Shown here piece by piece: positions 50,467-59,848 of a DNA stretch of 64,000 nucleotides; the stretch's first letter is position 1, and the number at the start of each line of letters is the position of its first letter. The notes below the pieces were generated by a model. That model worked only from the letters and a program-made list of their open reading frames with translations, had not been told where the DNA came from and did not search any database. Source of the stretch: Clostridium sp. CX1 (GTDB taxonomy: Bacteria > Bacillota > Clostridia > Clostridiales > Clostridiaceae); NCBI RefSeq assembly GCF_025398335.1, contig NZ_JAODOO010000008.1:1-64000 (forward strand), read 5' to 3'. A program made the position numbers and the translations under genes.

Positions 50467-51885
50467 ATGATTGAAATTATGCCTCTTTGGGATTACTCAA
50501 AAAACACTCCACTATATATGCAATTATATGAATATATCAAACATGAAATAGAAATTGGGACGATTAAACCACAAACGAAGCTGCCATCAAAAAGAAAATT
50601 GGCAAGTTATCTAGGAATCAGCCAAAACACTATTCAAGCTGCGTACGAACAATTGCATGCAGAAGGATACGTGGAAAGTAAGCCCCGTTCAGGGATATTT
50701 GTAACAAGGCTAGAGGATAACTTATTTTGTAATCTATCAACTATTAATAATCCTAGTCAAAATATAAAATTAAAGGATGACTTTAAATACTTAATTGACT
50801 TTAGCTCAGGAAATATTGATTTGGACCATTTTCCGTACCGCATGTGGAGAAAAGTAACAACCCAATGCTTATATTCAGACCAAGGCGACCTCTTATTAGT
50901 AGGTGAAGCTCAAGGAGAGGACTGTCTACGTAAAGAGATATCTAAATATCTTTTTCAGTCAAGAAGCGTGAGGTGCCTTCCAGAACAAATTATTATTGGA
51001 GCAGGCATGCAATATTTAATGATATTATTATGTATGCTATTAGGTAAGGACTATTCATACGCAATTGAAAATCCTGGGTACGATAAAGCAAGAAATGTTT
51101 TTACAGATCAGGGAATAGATATCTGTCCTATTTCAATAGATGAAAATGGTATTTGTGTAGAGGATTTAAGAAAAAGCTCTGCTAGAGTTGTCTATGTTAC
51201 ACCTTCTCATCAGTTCCCCTGTGGCATGATTATGCCAGTTTCTCGAAGATTAGAGTTATTGAAATGGTGTGAGGAAAGAGATGGTTATATAATCGAAGAT
51301 GATTATGATAGTGAATTTAGATATGAAGGAAAACCAATTCCTTCTTTGCAGGGATTAGATAGGAATGGCAAAGTTATTTATATGGGGACATTTTCAAAAT
51401 CTTTAATTCCTTCAATCAGAATAAGTTATCTAGTTTTACCACCAAAATTAGTAGAGAAATATCAACAACATTTTCAAAGATATAAGCAGACTGTATCTAG
51501 GCTTCATCAAAACACACTGTATAGATTTATGAAAGAAGGATATTTATCAAGTCATATAAATAAAATGAGGACATTATATCGTAAAAAACGTGGGATATTA
51601 CTTTCTGCAATTGATAAACATATGGAAGACAAAGTCGAAGCTATAGGTACCAATTCTGGACTACACCTTTTGTTGAAAGTTAAAAATGGTATGACAGAGG
51701 AAGAGCTGATTCAGTCTGCTCATAAGATGAAAGTAAAAGTCTATCCAACCTCAATTTATTATAATGAATCCGTAACCAATGAATTTCCTATGGTTTTATT
51801 GGGCTTTGGTGGTTTAACGGCATTGCAGATTGAAGAAGGTATTCAAATATTGAAAAAGGTATGGTTTACTGTAGTAAATTATTAA
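50467..51885 (+). CDS. MocR-type regulator (GntR HTH plus aminotransferase domain)
   Basis: This 472-residue protein has an N-terminal GntR winged helix (YEYIKHEIEIGTIKPQTKLP, then SKRKLASYLGISQNTIQAAY). After a linker comes a fold-type I aminotransferase domain (about 110-465) with VTPSHQFPCGMIMPVSRRLE, EDDYDSEFRYEGKP and the PLP-lysine region YMGTFSKSLIPSIRISY. It belongs to the PdxR/GabR family. The effector may be PLP or an amino-PLP adduct. GGAAGG lies 9 nt before the ATG. It is divergent from the CGGC gene. Confidence 0.93.
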   Translation: MIEIMPLWDYSKNTPLYMQLYEYIKHEIEIGTIKPQTKLPSKRKLASYLGISQNTIQAAYEQLHAEGYVESKPRSGIFVTRLEDNLFCNLSTINNPSQNIKLKDDFKYLIDFSSGNIDLDHFPYRMWRKVTTQCLYSDQGDLLLVGEAQGEDCLRKEISKYLFQSRSVRCLPEQIIIGAGMQYLMILLCMLLGKDYSYAIENPGYDKARNVFTDQGIDICPISIDENGICVEDLRKSSARVVYVTPSHQFPCGMIMPVSRRLELLKWCEERDGYIIEDDYDSEFRYEGKPIPSLQGLDRNGKVIYMGTFSKSLIPSIRISYLVLPPKLVEKYQQHFQRYKQTVSRLHQNTLYRFMKEGYLSSHINKMRTLYRKKRGILLSAIDKHMEDKVEAIGTNSGLHLLLKVKNGMTEEELIQSAHKMKVKVYPTSIYYNESVTNEFPMVLLGFGGLTALQIEEGIQILKKVWFTVVNY

Positions 51886-51896
51886 ATTTCTAAAAA

Positions 51897-51916
51897 AACA
51901 GCCCTGTTGGGCTGTT
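51897..51916. terminator. Terminator between MocR and small acidic protein
   Basis: The 8-bp stem AACAGCCC/GGGCTGTT has a 4-nt loop. On the minus strand a T-run follows directly, so it terminates the gene at 51939-52151. It may also serve the convergent MocR gene. Confidence 0.85.
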
Positions 51917-51938
51917 GGTGTCATTATTTAACTACCTT

Positions 51939-52151
51939 TTACGTAACATTCTTATGGAGCTCATTAATTGCCCATTCTGCAGCTTCTCTGCTGCTGCCAA
52001 ATTCTTCATTTGTGCTGCTTACATAGGAATAACCTTCTTTGTCATCTACACTTTGAATGAACAACTCTTTTACACCATTGTAGATGCTTAATTCTCCATC
52101 TTCTTCTAGTACATCTACTAACTCCTCAGGTTTTATAAGGTTTTTTTCCAT
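51939..52151 (-). CDS. Small acidic protein of unknown function
   Basis: This 70-residue acidic protein (EELVDVLEEDGELSIYNGVK, SVDDKEGYSYVSS, REAAEWAINELHKN) has no membrane segment. AAAGGTGG lies 8 nt before the ATG, and its own terminator follows. It looks genuinely coding but I recognise no family. Confidence 0.65.
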   Translation of the reverse strand: MEKNLIKPEELVDVLEEDGELSIYNGVKELFIQSVDDKEGYSYVSSTNEEFGSSREAAEWAINELHKNVT

Positions 52152-52231
52152 GTAGTAACCACCTTTCTATTTTATTTATAAAATTATGATTTAACAAATT
52201 GTATTATTTTATAACTTATTTGTTGAAATAA

Positions 52232-52266
52232 AAATAAGAAAGTGCACTGTATACACTTTCTTATTT
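52232..52266 (-). terminator. Terminator of polC
   Basis: A perfect 13-bp stem AAATAAGAAAGTG/CACTTTCTTATTT with a 9-nt loop and T-rich minus-strand tail, 66 nt after the polC stop. Confidence 0.88.
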
Positions 52267-52331
52267 TCTATCTTTTATCATAATAATAGACTAGTGGTCT
52301 TCTCTCAAACCTAGCTAGTGACCTGTATTTA

Positions 52332-55300
52332 TTAAATTACATCAAAAAAGCAAATTTGATCACTTTCTGGAAGCCCTTTTAAGCATCCAAACTTTTTAAG
52401 GTAGTCTATAGCAGAGTTTCCAATCTTAGCACGCTTCTTTAAATCTTCTATGGAGCTTATTGGCTTCTCTTCATGTACAGCATTATATATACTCTCTGCA
52501 GCTACATTTCCCATGCCCGCTATACTGTTTAGAGGCGGCCTTAAGCCATCTTCCTCAACTAGGAATTTGGTAGCATGAGACTTATATAAATCAATTGGCA
52601 GGAACTTAAGTCCTCTTTCGTACATTTCTAAAACCAATTCTAAGTCATCGTACATATCCTTATCCTTAGGAGCTGCTTGATTGCCCATAGCTTCAATTTC
52701 CTTCATCTTTTCTTTGACCTTTTCTTTTCCGAATATCATAAATTCTGCATCAAAGGCCTTAGCTCTGATGGAGAAGTACGCTGCATAATATGCCTTAGGT
52801 ATGTGAACCTTAAACCAAGCTATTCTGAAGGCCATCATTACATAGGCAGCAGCATGGGCCTTAGGGAACATGTATTTTATCTTTTTACAGGAACCTATGT
52901 ACCACTCTGGTACCTCATGTTCCCTCATCAAGGCCTCATATTCTGGAAACTTTGGATCTTTTAATGCCTTTCCTTTACGTACTAACTCCATTATCTTAAA
53001 GGCTGAATTTGGAGGCAGACCTTTTTTAATAAGATAAACCATGATATCATCTCTGGTACACACTGCTTCACTTATGCTGGTAACTATTTTTTGATCAATT
53101 AAGTCTTTAGCATTTCCAAGCCACACGTCGGTACCGTGTGAAAGTCCTGAAATACATATTAAATCCATAAAGGTCTTTGGCATTGTGTCTAGAAGCATTC
53201 CTCTTACGAACTTAGTGCCAAACTCTGGAATACCAAAGGTTCCTACCCTAGAATTTATCTGGTCTGGTGTTACTCCCAGAGCTTGTGTGGATGAAAATAT
53301 AGACATAGTCTCCTTATCATCCATAGGTATAGTCTGAGGGTCCACTCCCGTTATGTCCTGCAGCATTCTTATTACTGTAGGATCGTCGTGACCCAGTATA
53401 TCTAGCTTCAATAAGTTCTGGTCTATAGAGTGATAATCAAAGTGTGTTGTTATAATATCTGAATTTGGATCGTCAGCAGGGTGCTGTACAGGACAGAATT
53501 CAAAAATTTCTCTTCCCTTAGGAACAACTATGATTCCACCAGGGTGCTGTCCTGAGGTTCTTTTTATACCAGTACAGCCCTTTGAGATTCTTAGGATTTC
53601 TGCCTTATTTACTGAAATATTTTTTTCCTCATAGTATTTCTTAACATACCCAAAGGCTGTTTTTTCTGCTATAGTACCTATGGTTCCAGCCTTAAAGGTT
53701 GTGCCCTTTCCGAAGATAACCTCTGTGTATTTATGGGCCTTTGCTTGATATTCTCCTGAGAAGTTTAAGTCTATGTCCGGCTCTTTATCTCCATTGAAAC
53801 CTAAGAAGGTTTCGAAAGGAATGTCAATTCCGTCCTTAGCTAAGTTTTCTCCACAAACAGGGCAAACCTTATCAGGTAGGTCAAAACCCAATTTAATGCC
53901 ATAATCGGTAAAGTCTGAATACTTACATTTTGGACATCTGTAATGTGGCGGCAGAGCATTTACTTCTGTTATACCGGTCATATATGCCACAACAGAAGAA
54001 CCAACGGAACCTCTGGAACCTACTAAGTAACCGTCCTCATTGGATTTCCAAACCAGCTTCTGAGCTATAATGTACATCACTGAGAAACCATTTTTTATAA
54101 TAGAATCCAGTTCTCTATTAAGTCTTGCCTGAATAATTTCAGGAAGAGGATCTCCATAAAGCTCATGAGCCTTGCCAAAGGTAATGTCCTTAATGGTCTG
54201 CTCACAGCCATCTATGTGCGGTGTAGCTTTATCTGGTGAAATAGGACTAATTCTCTCGCACATATCTGCTATCTTATTGGTATTTGTAACTACCACCTCG
54301 TAAGCCTTTTCCTCTCCTAAATAGGAGAACTCCCTAAGCATCTCCTCGGTGGTTCTTAGGTATAGTGGAGCCTGATTATCTGCATCCTTAAAGCCCTGGC
54401 CTGCTTCTAGTATACGTCTGTATATCTCATCCTCAGGATCCATGAAATGAACGTCTCCTGTTGCTACTACAGGTTTATTTAATTTTTCTCCAAGAAGCAC
54501 AATTTTTCTATTGATTTCCTTCAGATATTCTTTATTAGGTACTTGCTCCTGCCTTACTAGATAGTCATTGTTGCCTAGAGGCTGTATTTCTAAATAATCA
54601 TATTCCTTTGCTAATTCTTCAATTTCCTCATCAGATTTTCCTAGAAGTATTGACTGATATAATTCACCTTCACTGCAGGCACTGCCTAGAATTAAACCTT
54701 CAGAATATTTTTTCAACATACTTTTTAGTATACGAGGTTTTTTATAAAAATAATCTAAACTTGAATAAGACACTAGTCTATATAAATTCTTTAATCCTTC
54801 ATAATTCTTTGCGAATATTATTGCATGATAGGTTTTGAGCTTTTTATACCCCTCCCTCAATGACACTTCGTCGGATCCATATATTTCTATATCCTGGAGG
54901 GTTTCTGCACCTCTTTCCTTTAACTTTTCAAGCATTACTTTGAAGACCTTAACAGTGGTATCAACGTCATCTAAGGCTCTATGTGCCACTTCCACCTTTA
55001 TGCCAAGGTTCTTAGCAATTCTTCCTAGTTTATAGGTTTTAAACTCAGGGAAAATCTCCTGTGCCAAGGACAAGGTATCTACATATGTAAAATCAAAGTC
55101 ATAACCTAAAACTCTAGCATTATGCTTTAAGAAACCTACGTCGAAGCCAGCATTATGAGCAACCAAAACACTTCCCTCAATAAACTCTAACATTTTAGGA
55201 AATACCTTTTCTATGGTTTCTGCATCTCTTACCATATCATCGGTTATATTGGTAACTTCCACCACTCTTGCTGGAATAGGTTTTTCAGGATTTACAAAGC

Positions 55301-56678
55301 AACTAAATTGATCTATTACCTTTCCATCCTTAAGCTTCATAATTCCTATTTCAGTAATTTTTTCTGTTACCGGTGAAAAGCCTGTGGTTTCTAAATCCAG
55401 TACGCAGTAAGTGGTATCAATGCTCTGTCCCTTAGGGTTTGTTACAGAAGGTTTTTTATCTGGCGCTAAATAGGCCTCCACTCCATATATAACCTTCATG
55501 TCAGGGTTATCTCTTCCTAATAGCTTATGTGCCTCAGGAAATGCCTGCACCACTCCATGGTCCGTTATAGCAATAGATTTCATGCCCCAGCTCATGGCTC
55601 TTTTAATCAAATCAGTGGCACTGGTCATAGCATCCATTTGACTCATCTGTGTATGCATATGAAGCTCTACTCTCTTCACCTCAGCGTTATCCATTCTCTT
55701 AGTCTTCTTCATGCCTTCTGTTTCTATTATAATATTGGCAATCATTTCAACTTCCCCAGAGAACTTACTGAAACCTGCATTTCCAGCAAGTCTAACAGCC
55801 TTAGCCTTTTTAAGTCTGGATACTACCTCACTTTCCTCACCGGGCTTTAAGAAAGCCTTACAAGTCATGGAACTTGAGCCATCATATAAATCGAAGGAAA
55901 CTAATGTTTTTCCACTTTTTAATTCCTTTGCTTCCATGTTTGATATTTCACCTTCTAAAGCTATCCTACCTTCATCCGGTGTAATATCGGTAATTTTTAT
56001 TATAGGCTCTCTAATATTACCATTTCTGCCTAGTATCAAGAACGGATCAACTTTCTTTCCATCGCTTTCTGCTTTTGTTTCCTGTTTCTTTTCTGCTGCT
56101 ACCCTAGGCAAATTAGGGGTATTATTGCTTGGTGCAGCCTTTACTTCCCTTTGAATAAACAGCATTTCACTTGCACGTGTTTCTTCTTCCATCTTTAATA
56201 ATTCTTCACTGCTTACCTTATCAATAAAATTTATTTTATATGCTGTGCCATACAGGCTTTTTACGGCATCATAGATTTTTTTATCATAATCCATGGATTT
56301 TAAAAAGCCGGATACTGCAATTTTAAAATTAAAATTTATAGTATTTTCAGCCACTTCGTATCGGCTATTATTCAGCACTGCCTTTAGAGCAGGATATTTT
56401 TCTGAAATAGAAGATATAATCTTTTGCAATTCTTCTTCTATAGGCTTTTTATATGTTCCCTCAACATACTTCACAGCGATTTCAGAATTTCTCAACGAAA
56501 ATCTTTCTCTTATAAACTTATTAAGACCTTCAAATTCTCCTACTTCAATATATTTATCTGAGCTGATTTTCATCTCCAGGGTTTTAGTCTTTTTACTTAG
56601 AACTACCGATTCTACAATGGCAGTGCCTATGTTGCCCCCTACTTCATAATCACTAAAAATTTCATTTATTCTTTTCAT
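52332..56678 (-). CDS. polC: DNA polymerase III alpha subunit, PolC type
   Basis: This 1448-residue replicative polymerase has an N-terminal domain, an OB fold (about 215-310; ITDITPDEGRIALEGEI) and a PHP domain (VELHMHTQMSQMDAM). Inserted in it is a DEDD proofreading exonuclease (YCVLDLETTGFSP, AHNAGFDVGFL, HRALDDV). A zinc module (CPKC..CPVCG) and catalytic palm acids (EPDIDLNFSGEY) follow, then fingers, helix-hairpin-helix and C-terminal parts. The ATG at 56678 matches the usual MKRINEIF start; longer in-frame starts lie within the promoter duplication. The ribosome binding site is weak and distant (GGGAG about 16 nt away). Confidence 0.97.
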   Translation of the reverse strand: MKRINEIFSDYEVGGNIGTAIVESVVLSKKTKTLEMKISSDKYIEVGEFEGLNKFIRERFSLRNSEIAVKYVEGTYKKPIEEELQKIISSISEKYPALKAVLNNSRYEVAENTINFNFKIAVSGFLKSMDYDKKIYDAVKSLYGTAYKINFIDKVSSEELLKMEEETRASEMLFIQREVKAAPSNNTPNLPRVAAEKKQETKAESDGKKVDPFLILGRNGNIREPIIKITDITPDEGRIALEGEISNMEAKELKSGKTLVSFDLYDGSSSMTCKAFLKPGEESEVVSRLKKAKAVRLAGNAGFSKFSGEVEMIANIIIETEGMKKTKRMDNAEVKRVELHMHTQMSQMDAMTSATDLIKRAMSWGMKSIAITDHGVVQAFPEAHKLLGRDNPDMKVIYGVEAYLAPDKKPSVTNPKGQSIDTTYCVLDLETTGFSPVTEKITEIGIMKLKDGKVIDQFSCFVNPEKPIPARVVEVTNITDDMVRDAETIEKVFPKMLEFIEGSVLVAHNAGFDVGFLKHNARVLGYDFDFTYVDTLSLAQEIFPEFKTYKLGRIAKNLGIKVEVAHRALDDVDTTVKVFKVMLEKLKERGAETLQDIEIYGSDEVSLREGYKKLKTYHAIIFAKNYEGLKNLYRLVSYSSLDYFYKKPRILKSMLKKYSEGLILGSACSEGELYQSILLGKSDEEIEELAKEYDYLEIQPLGNNDYLVRQEQVPNKEYLKEINRKIVLLGEKLNKPVVATGDVHFMDPEDEIYRRILEAGQGFKDADNQAPLYLRTTEEMLREFSYLGEEKAYEVVVTNTNKIADMCERISPISPDKATPHIDGCEQTIKDITFGKAHELYGDPLPEIIQARLNRELDSIIKNGFSVMYIIAQKLVWKSNEDGYLVGSRGSVGSSVVAYMTGITEVNALPPHYRCPKCKYSDFTDYGIKLGFDLPDKVCPVCGENLAKDGIDIPFETFLGFNGDKEPDIDLNFSGEYQAKAHKYTEVIFGKGTTFKAGTIGTIAEKTAFGYVKKYYEEKNISVNKAEILRISKGCTGIKRTSGQHPGGIIVVPKGREIFEFCPVQHPADDPNSDIITTHFDYHSIDQNLLKLDILGHDDPTVIRMLQDITGVDPQTIPMDDKETMSIFSSTQALGVTPDQINSRVGTFGIPEFGTKFVRGMLLDTMPKTFMDLICISGLSHGTDVWLGNAKDLIDQKIVTSISEAVCTRDDIMVYLIKKGLPPNSAFKIMELVRKGKALKDPKFPEYEALMREHEVPEWYIGSCKKIKYMFPKAHAAAYVMMAFRIAWFKVHIPKAYYAAYFSIRAKAFDAEFMIFGKEKVKEKMKEIEAMGNQAAPKDKDMYDDLELVLEMYERGLKFLPIDLYKSHATKFLVEEDGLRPPLNSIAGMGNVAAESIYNAVHEEKPISSIEDLKKRAKIGNSAIDYLKKFGCLKGLPESDQICFFDVI

Positions 56679-56718
56679 GCTAATCTTTAACCATCTCCCA
56701 AAAATTTTTAGTACCTTA

Positions 56719-56772
56719 ATATTATATAAGATAAATTTATCCTTTATATTATATAAGATAAATTTATCCTTT
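56719..56772 (-). repeat. Perfect tandem 27-bp duplication in polC promoter region
   Basis: Two identical 27-bp units (56719-56745, 56746-56772) each hold a minus-strand TATAAT and the palindrome GATAAATTTATC. They lie 40-95 nt before the polC start. The duplication doubles a -10 element and a possible operator. Its translation as an N-terminal extension of PolC is fortuitous. Confidence 0.85.
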
Positions 56773-56788
56773 GCCATATAGAAAAAAA

Positions 56789-56829
56789 AGGTATAGGAGC
56801 ACTTCTCTATAAAAAGTGCCTCTATGCCT
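56789..56829 (-). terminator. Terminator of NUDIX gene
   Basis: A 16-nt stem with G-U pairs and mismatches (56789-56804/56814-56829) is followed on the minus strand by a T8 run. Confidence 0.85.
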
Positions 56830-56912
56830 CCTTTATATTTAAGATTTCTAATGATTTTTTATAATTTTATTAACCGCAATACTTTCTCTAAACCATATTT
56901 TCAAATTCTCAT

Positions 56913-57359
56913 CTATCTATAGTATTTATCAATCATTATTCTATGGCTATTAGGCATATTATCTGGCAATTCTTCGTAGCTAAAAAATTTTAGTTCCTTA
57001 GTTTCCAAATTATCTATCTCTAATGTACCACTAAAGCTTTTAGTAAAATATCCAACTGTTATAAAATAAGCTTTATCTCCATTAGGGAAATCTATAAAGC
57101 AATTTGCTCCTGATGTAGTTCCCAGTAAGTGTAATTCTTTAATATCTAACCCAGTTTCTTCCTTTGCTTCTCTAACAGCAGTTTCCTCAAGAGATTCTCC
57201 TAGTTCCGTGATTCCTCCAACTAATCCCCATTTATAGGGAAATGTTCCTCTCTTCTGAAGTAGTACTTGATTGTTATCATTTATTATCAATACATTTACC
57301 CCAGTTAGGTTTATTGCATTGTGTCCAACTTTATCACGAATATATTTCACATAGTTCAT
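56913..57359 (-). CDS. NUDIX hydrolase
   Basis: This 148-residue protein (from ATG 57359) has the short N-terminal NYVKYIRDKVGHN block common in clostridial NUDIX proteins. The Nudix box GGITELGESLEETAVREAKE, then ETG (about 69-91), and GDKAYFITVGYF follow. It is a probable nucleotide-sugar or ADP-ribose type pyrophosphatase; specificity unknown. AGGAGG lies 13 nt upstream. In-frame starts up to 57449 are possible but unlike the family. Confidence 0.85.
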   Translation of the reverse strand: MNYVKYIRDKVGHNAINLTGVNVLIINDNNQVLLQKRGTFPYKWGLVGGITELGESLEETAVREAKEETGLDIKELHLLGTTSGANCFIDFPNGDKAYFITVGYFTKSFSGTLEIDNLETKELKFFSYEELPDNMPNSHRIMIDKYYR

Positions 57360-57501
57360 TTTATCTATTGTTCCTCCTGTTATACAATTTACTCCCTTGT
57401 TAACACAATCATAAAAATCTTTAAACCGCCAAGAGTAAAATTTCACCATGTTAGTCCTTAGTCTAAACTTAAAATATTTTATAAATACCTAAAAACACTT
57501 T

Positions 57502-58266
57502 TTATCTAGTAAATACCCATTCTAAGTCAGTAGACAGATATTCATTATAACTATAGCCTTCCTCATCAAACTCTTTTAAATCATTTGATGAAACAATGCT
57601 ATTCTCAATTATAAATCTGCTCATAAGCCCTCTTCCACGCTTTGCATAAATGGTTATAACTTTATAAACCCCTCCCTTATAATCCTTAAATATAGGGGTT
57701 ATTATATTTGCATTCAGTTTGCTCATATCTATTGCTGAAGAGTATTCCTTTGACGCCAAATTTATCAGTATGTTATCATCTTGCTTATCTAATTCTTCCT
57801 CGAAATAACTAGTAAGTTTATCTCTCCAAAAGCTATATAAATTGTTCCCTGAACTATTTTTAAGTCTAGTTGCCATTTCTAATCTATAGGGCTGTATTAA
57901 ATCCAGTGGTTTTAGTACGCCATATAAACCAGAAATTATTCTTAGATGATTATTTGCAAAAGACAACTGCTGTTTATTAAGCTTCTTAGCATCTATTCCT
58001 CTATAAACTGCACCATCATAAGCTAAGAGAGCCTGTTTTCCATTGGATAGGTTATGTTCTTCATTCCATATTATGTGCCTCATAAAATTTTCTTCTGCAA
58101 GTTTACCGTTTATCTTCATTAAGCTCTCCAGCTCAGGTGGAGTATACTTTTGAAGCTCTTTCATTAGTTCACTTGCTTCCTTGACAAAAGTAGGTTTTGT
58201 ATATAAATCAGTATTTATTGCCTTTTCCATATTCAAAGTTTTTGCTGGCGATAGTATAGCTATCAT
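57502..58266 (-). CDS. yaaA: Peroxide stress protein YaaA
   Basis: This 254-residue DUF328 protein starts MIAILSPAKTLNMEKA and has LLAYDGAVYRGIDA (about 82-95), LRIISGLYGVLKPLDLIQPYRLEM (split near 107-130) and C-terminal KVITIYAKRGRGLMSRFII. In E. coli it limits free iron during peroxide stress and binds unusual DNA. It heads a run of small genes yaaA-HIT-DUF1653 on one strand. Confidence 0.95.
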   Translation of the reverse strand: MIAILSPAKTLNMEKAINTDLYTKPTFVKEASELMKELQKYTPPELESLMKINGKLAEENFMRHIIWNEEHNLSNGKQALLAYDGAVYRGIDAKKLNKQQLSFANNHLRIISGLYGVLKPLDLIQPYRLEMATRLKNSSGNNLYSFWRDKLTSYFEEELDKQDDNILINLASKEYSSAIDMSKLNANIITPIFKDYKGGVYKVITIYAKRGRGLMSRFIIENSIVSSNDLKEFDEEGYSYNEYLSTDLEWVFTR

Positions 58267-58293
58267 TTGTAACTCACCTCATTAGGATTCTGT

Positions 58294-58671
58294 TTATCCA
58301 TCATATTCAACTAAAGCTGTCTTAAAATTCCTTATGCCTCCCCTAGGGTTATCTACATCTCCTTTATATCTTGGTATAAGATGTACATGAAGATGCATTA
58401 CTGTCTGTCCTGCATAGTATCCAACATTTACTCCTATGTTGTATCCCCATGGTTCATATTGAATATCTAGCATTTCTTTTACTTCATGCATGAGAGAGTA
58501 AATAGCCTTAATCTCTTCTTCTGAAGCTTCAAAGAAATTTTTAAAGTGTCTTTTAGGTATTATCAGCGTATGCCCTTCATTTACTGGAAACTTATCTGTT
58601 ATAGCAAAGGCTAATTTGTTTTCCGCTATTATCTCTGATTTGTTATAGCTGCAAAATATGCATTCTTCCAT
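58294..58671 (-). CDS. HIT family hydrolase
   Basis: This 125-residue protein has ECIFCSYNKSEIIAENKLAF and the histidine triad MHLHVHLIPRY (about 92-102). The CxxC near the N-terminus is zinc-binding type. It acts on nucleotide substrates such as adenosine phosphoramidates or dinucleoside polyphosphates. It lies 18 nt after the DUF1653 gene. Confidence 0.93.
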   Translation of the reverse strand: MEECIFCSYNKSEIIAENKLAFAITDKFPVNEGHTLIIPKRHFKNFFEASEEEIKAIYSLMHEVKEMLDIQYEPWGYNIGVNVGYYAGQTVMHLHVHLIPRYKGDVDNPRGGIRNFKTALVEYDG

Positions 58672-58689
58672 TAGTTTTTCTCCCCTTTT

Positions 58690-58956
58690 CTAATTATGAT
58701 GAATATCCTCAGATTTTAAGTTTAATTCCTCAAGGCTCATAAATCTATACCTTTGTGCTGTAGGATTTTCTTTTTCCGCTGGTACTTCTTCAAGAAACAT
58801 CTTTAACGGCCTAGCAAAGGTTCCTCTATTTCCGTATAGCGGCGTATAGATTACTAGTTTTTCTCCTGTCTCTGTATGCTCCGCTATATCTATTACTCTA
58901 TACCAATGATTTTTGAAATGTCTATAGTACTGATCTATTTGTACGTTTCTTTTCAT
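58690..58956 (-). CDS. DUF1653 family protein
   Basis: This 88-residue protein matches DUF1653: DQYYRHFKNHWYRVIDIAEH, VIYTPLYGNRGTFARPLKMF and RYRFMSLEELN. Members are small beta proteins, sometimes fused to other domains; function unknown. Probably co-transcribed with the HIT gene. Confidence 0.88.
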   Translation of the reverse strand: MKRNVQIDQYYRHFKNHWYRVIDIAEHTETGEKLVIYTPLYGNRGTFARPLKMFLEEVPAEKENPTAQRYRFMSLEELNLKSEDIHHN

Positions 58957-59018
58957 TACTATTTCTCCTATTCCATTTCTATTTTTAATTAAATTTCTCT
59001 ATACTTAATTATATACAT

Positions 59019-59059
59019 AATGAGAAATGGTTCAATCAAAATGACTGAACCATTTCATT
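59019..59059. terminator. Hairpin between kinase-like and DUF1653 genes
   Basis: GAGAAATGGTTCA/TGAACCATTTC-type arms (59019-59034, 59046-59059) form a strong stem immediately after the kinase-like gene stop. The T-run is weak. Confidence 0.65.
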
Positions 59060-59062
59060 AGT

Positions 59063-59620
59063 TTAGTATAAATTTTTCCATTGCAGATATTTATCATTAT
59101 ATTTATCTTTTATCATTCTAAAGAATTGTTCTAAAACACCTGCTCTTTCTAGTGTACTTAATATTTTTACCGGATACTTTTGTACAATAGTATAGGTTTT
59201 CCTAGGATCAATTATTCTAATAGATTCATCAGCTTGTACAAAAATATGAGGGGAACGTATATCTAACCGAGTAAATCCTAACTTTTCAAACTCGCATATT
59301 AATTCTACTAATTCCAAGGCTAATTTTTCACTAAGAGAATTATTATTTAAATATTCTTTAAGAGTTATTCCTGGTACAAAATCCATAACAATTGAAAATT
59401 CATCATTATCATATACCTTTGTAAAAAATCTACTTTTACTTACATTCTGCAAGATAAGAAGCTGATTTTTACAGGAATGTTTACTGTGAAAAACCTTTAT
59501 TACTTTATCTGGTGGTAAGAAAAAAACTTTTCCTTGAGTACCTTGTCCAATAAACTTTAACTTAGTAATATCAATACCACAATAATAGTTAGAATAATCG
59601 TTTTTATCTGATTTGACCAT
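59063..59620 (-). CDS. Small protein-kinase-like protein
   Basis: This 185-residue soluble protein has a minimal kinase fold: glycine loop GQGTQGKVFFL (about 27-37), ATP-site Lys in KVIKVFHS (about 43), hinge FSIVMDFVPG (about 75) and catalytic loop RLDIRSPHIFV (about 118-128). A DFG-like IIDPRK (about 135) completes the fold. The length is far below Hanks kinases (about 270), nearer to the RIO/Bud32-like set. The catalytic Asp is present; the metal-binding Asp is in IIDP. Target unknown. Single gene with GTGAGG 8 nt upstream. Confidence 0.75.
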   Translation of the reverse strand: MVKSDKNDYSNYYCGIDITKLKFIGQGTQGKVFFLPPDKVIKVFHSKHSCKNQLLILQNVSKSRFFTKVYDNDEFSIVMDFVPGITLKEYLNNNSLSEKLALELVELICEFEKLGFTRLDIRSPHIFVQADESIRIIDPRKTYTIVQKYPVKILSTLERAGVLEQFFRMIKDKYNDKYLQWKNLY

Positions 59621-59798
59621 AATTATTACCTCACTTTGTAGTTATTGATTTATCCTTTGTTATACTATATTATATTGGCGATTATGCTGTGAGGTTACCA
59701 AGTATTATGTTATTTTTCCTATGCTCCTTAATTCTAACCTTTACTATATATCTTACCACCTATTATAGAACTCCTGTCTTCAAGATAATTAAAAAGAT

Positions 59799-59827
59799 AG
59801 AAGTGCAGAAACAATATCCACACTTCT
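59799..59827 (-). terminator. Terminator of TerB-like gene
   Basis: The AGAAGTG/CACTTCT stem has a 15-nt loop, then ATCTTTTTAATT on the minus strand, 22 nt after the stop. Confidence 0.75.
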
Positions 59828-59848
59828 TATATTACCTTTACATAGTAT

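Noticed and set aside
56679-56777. 33-residue N-terminal extension of PolC
   Set aside because: It is a translation of the 27-bp promoter duplication (repeated KDKFILYNI) and lacks a ribosome binding site.
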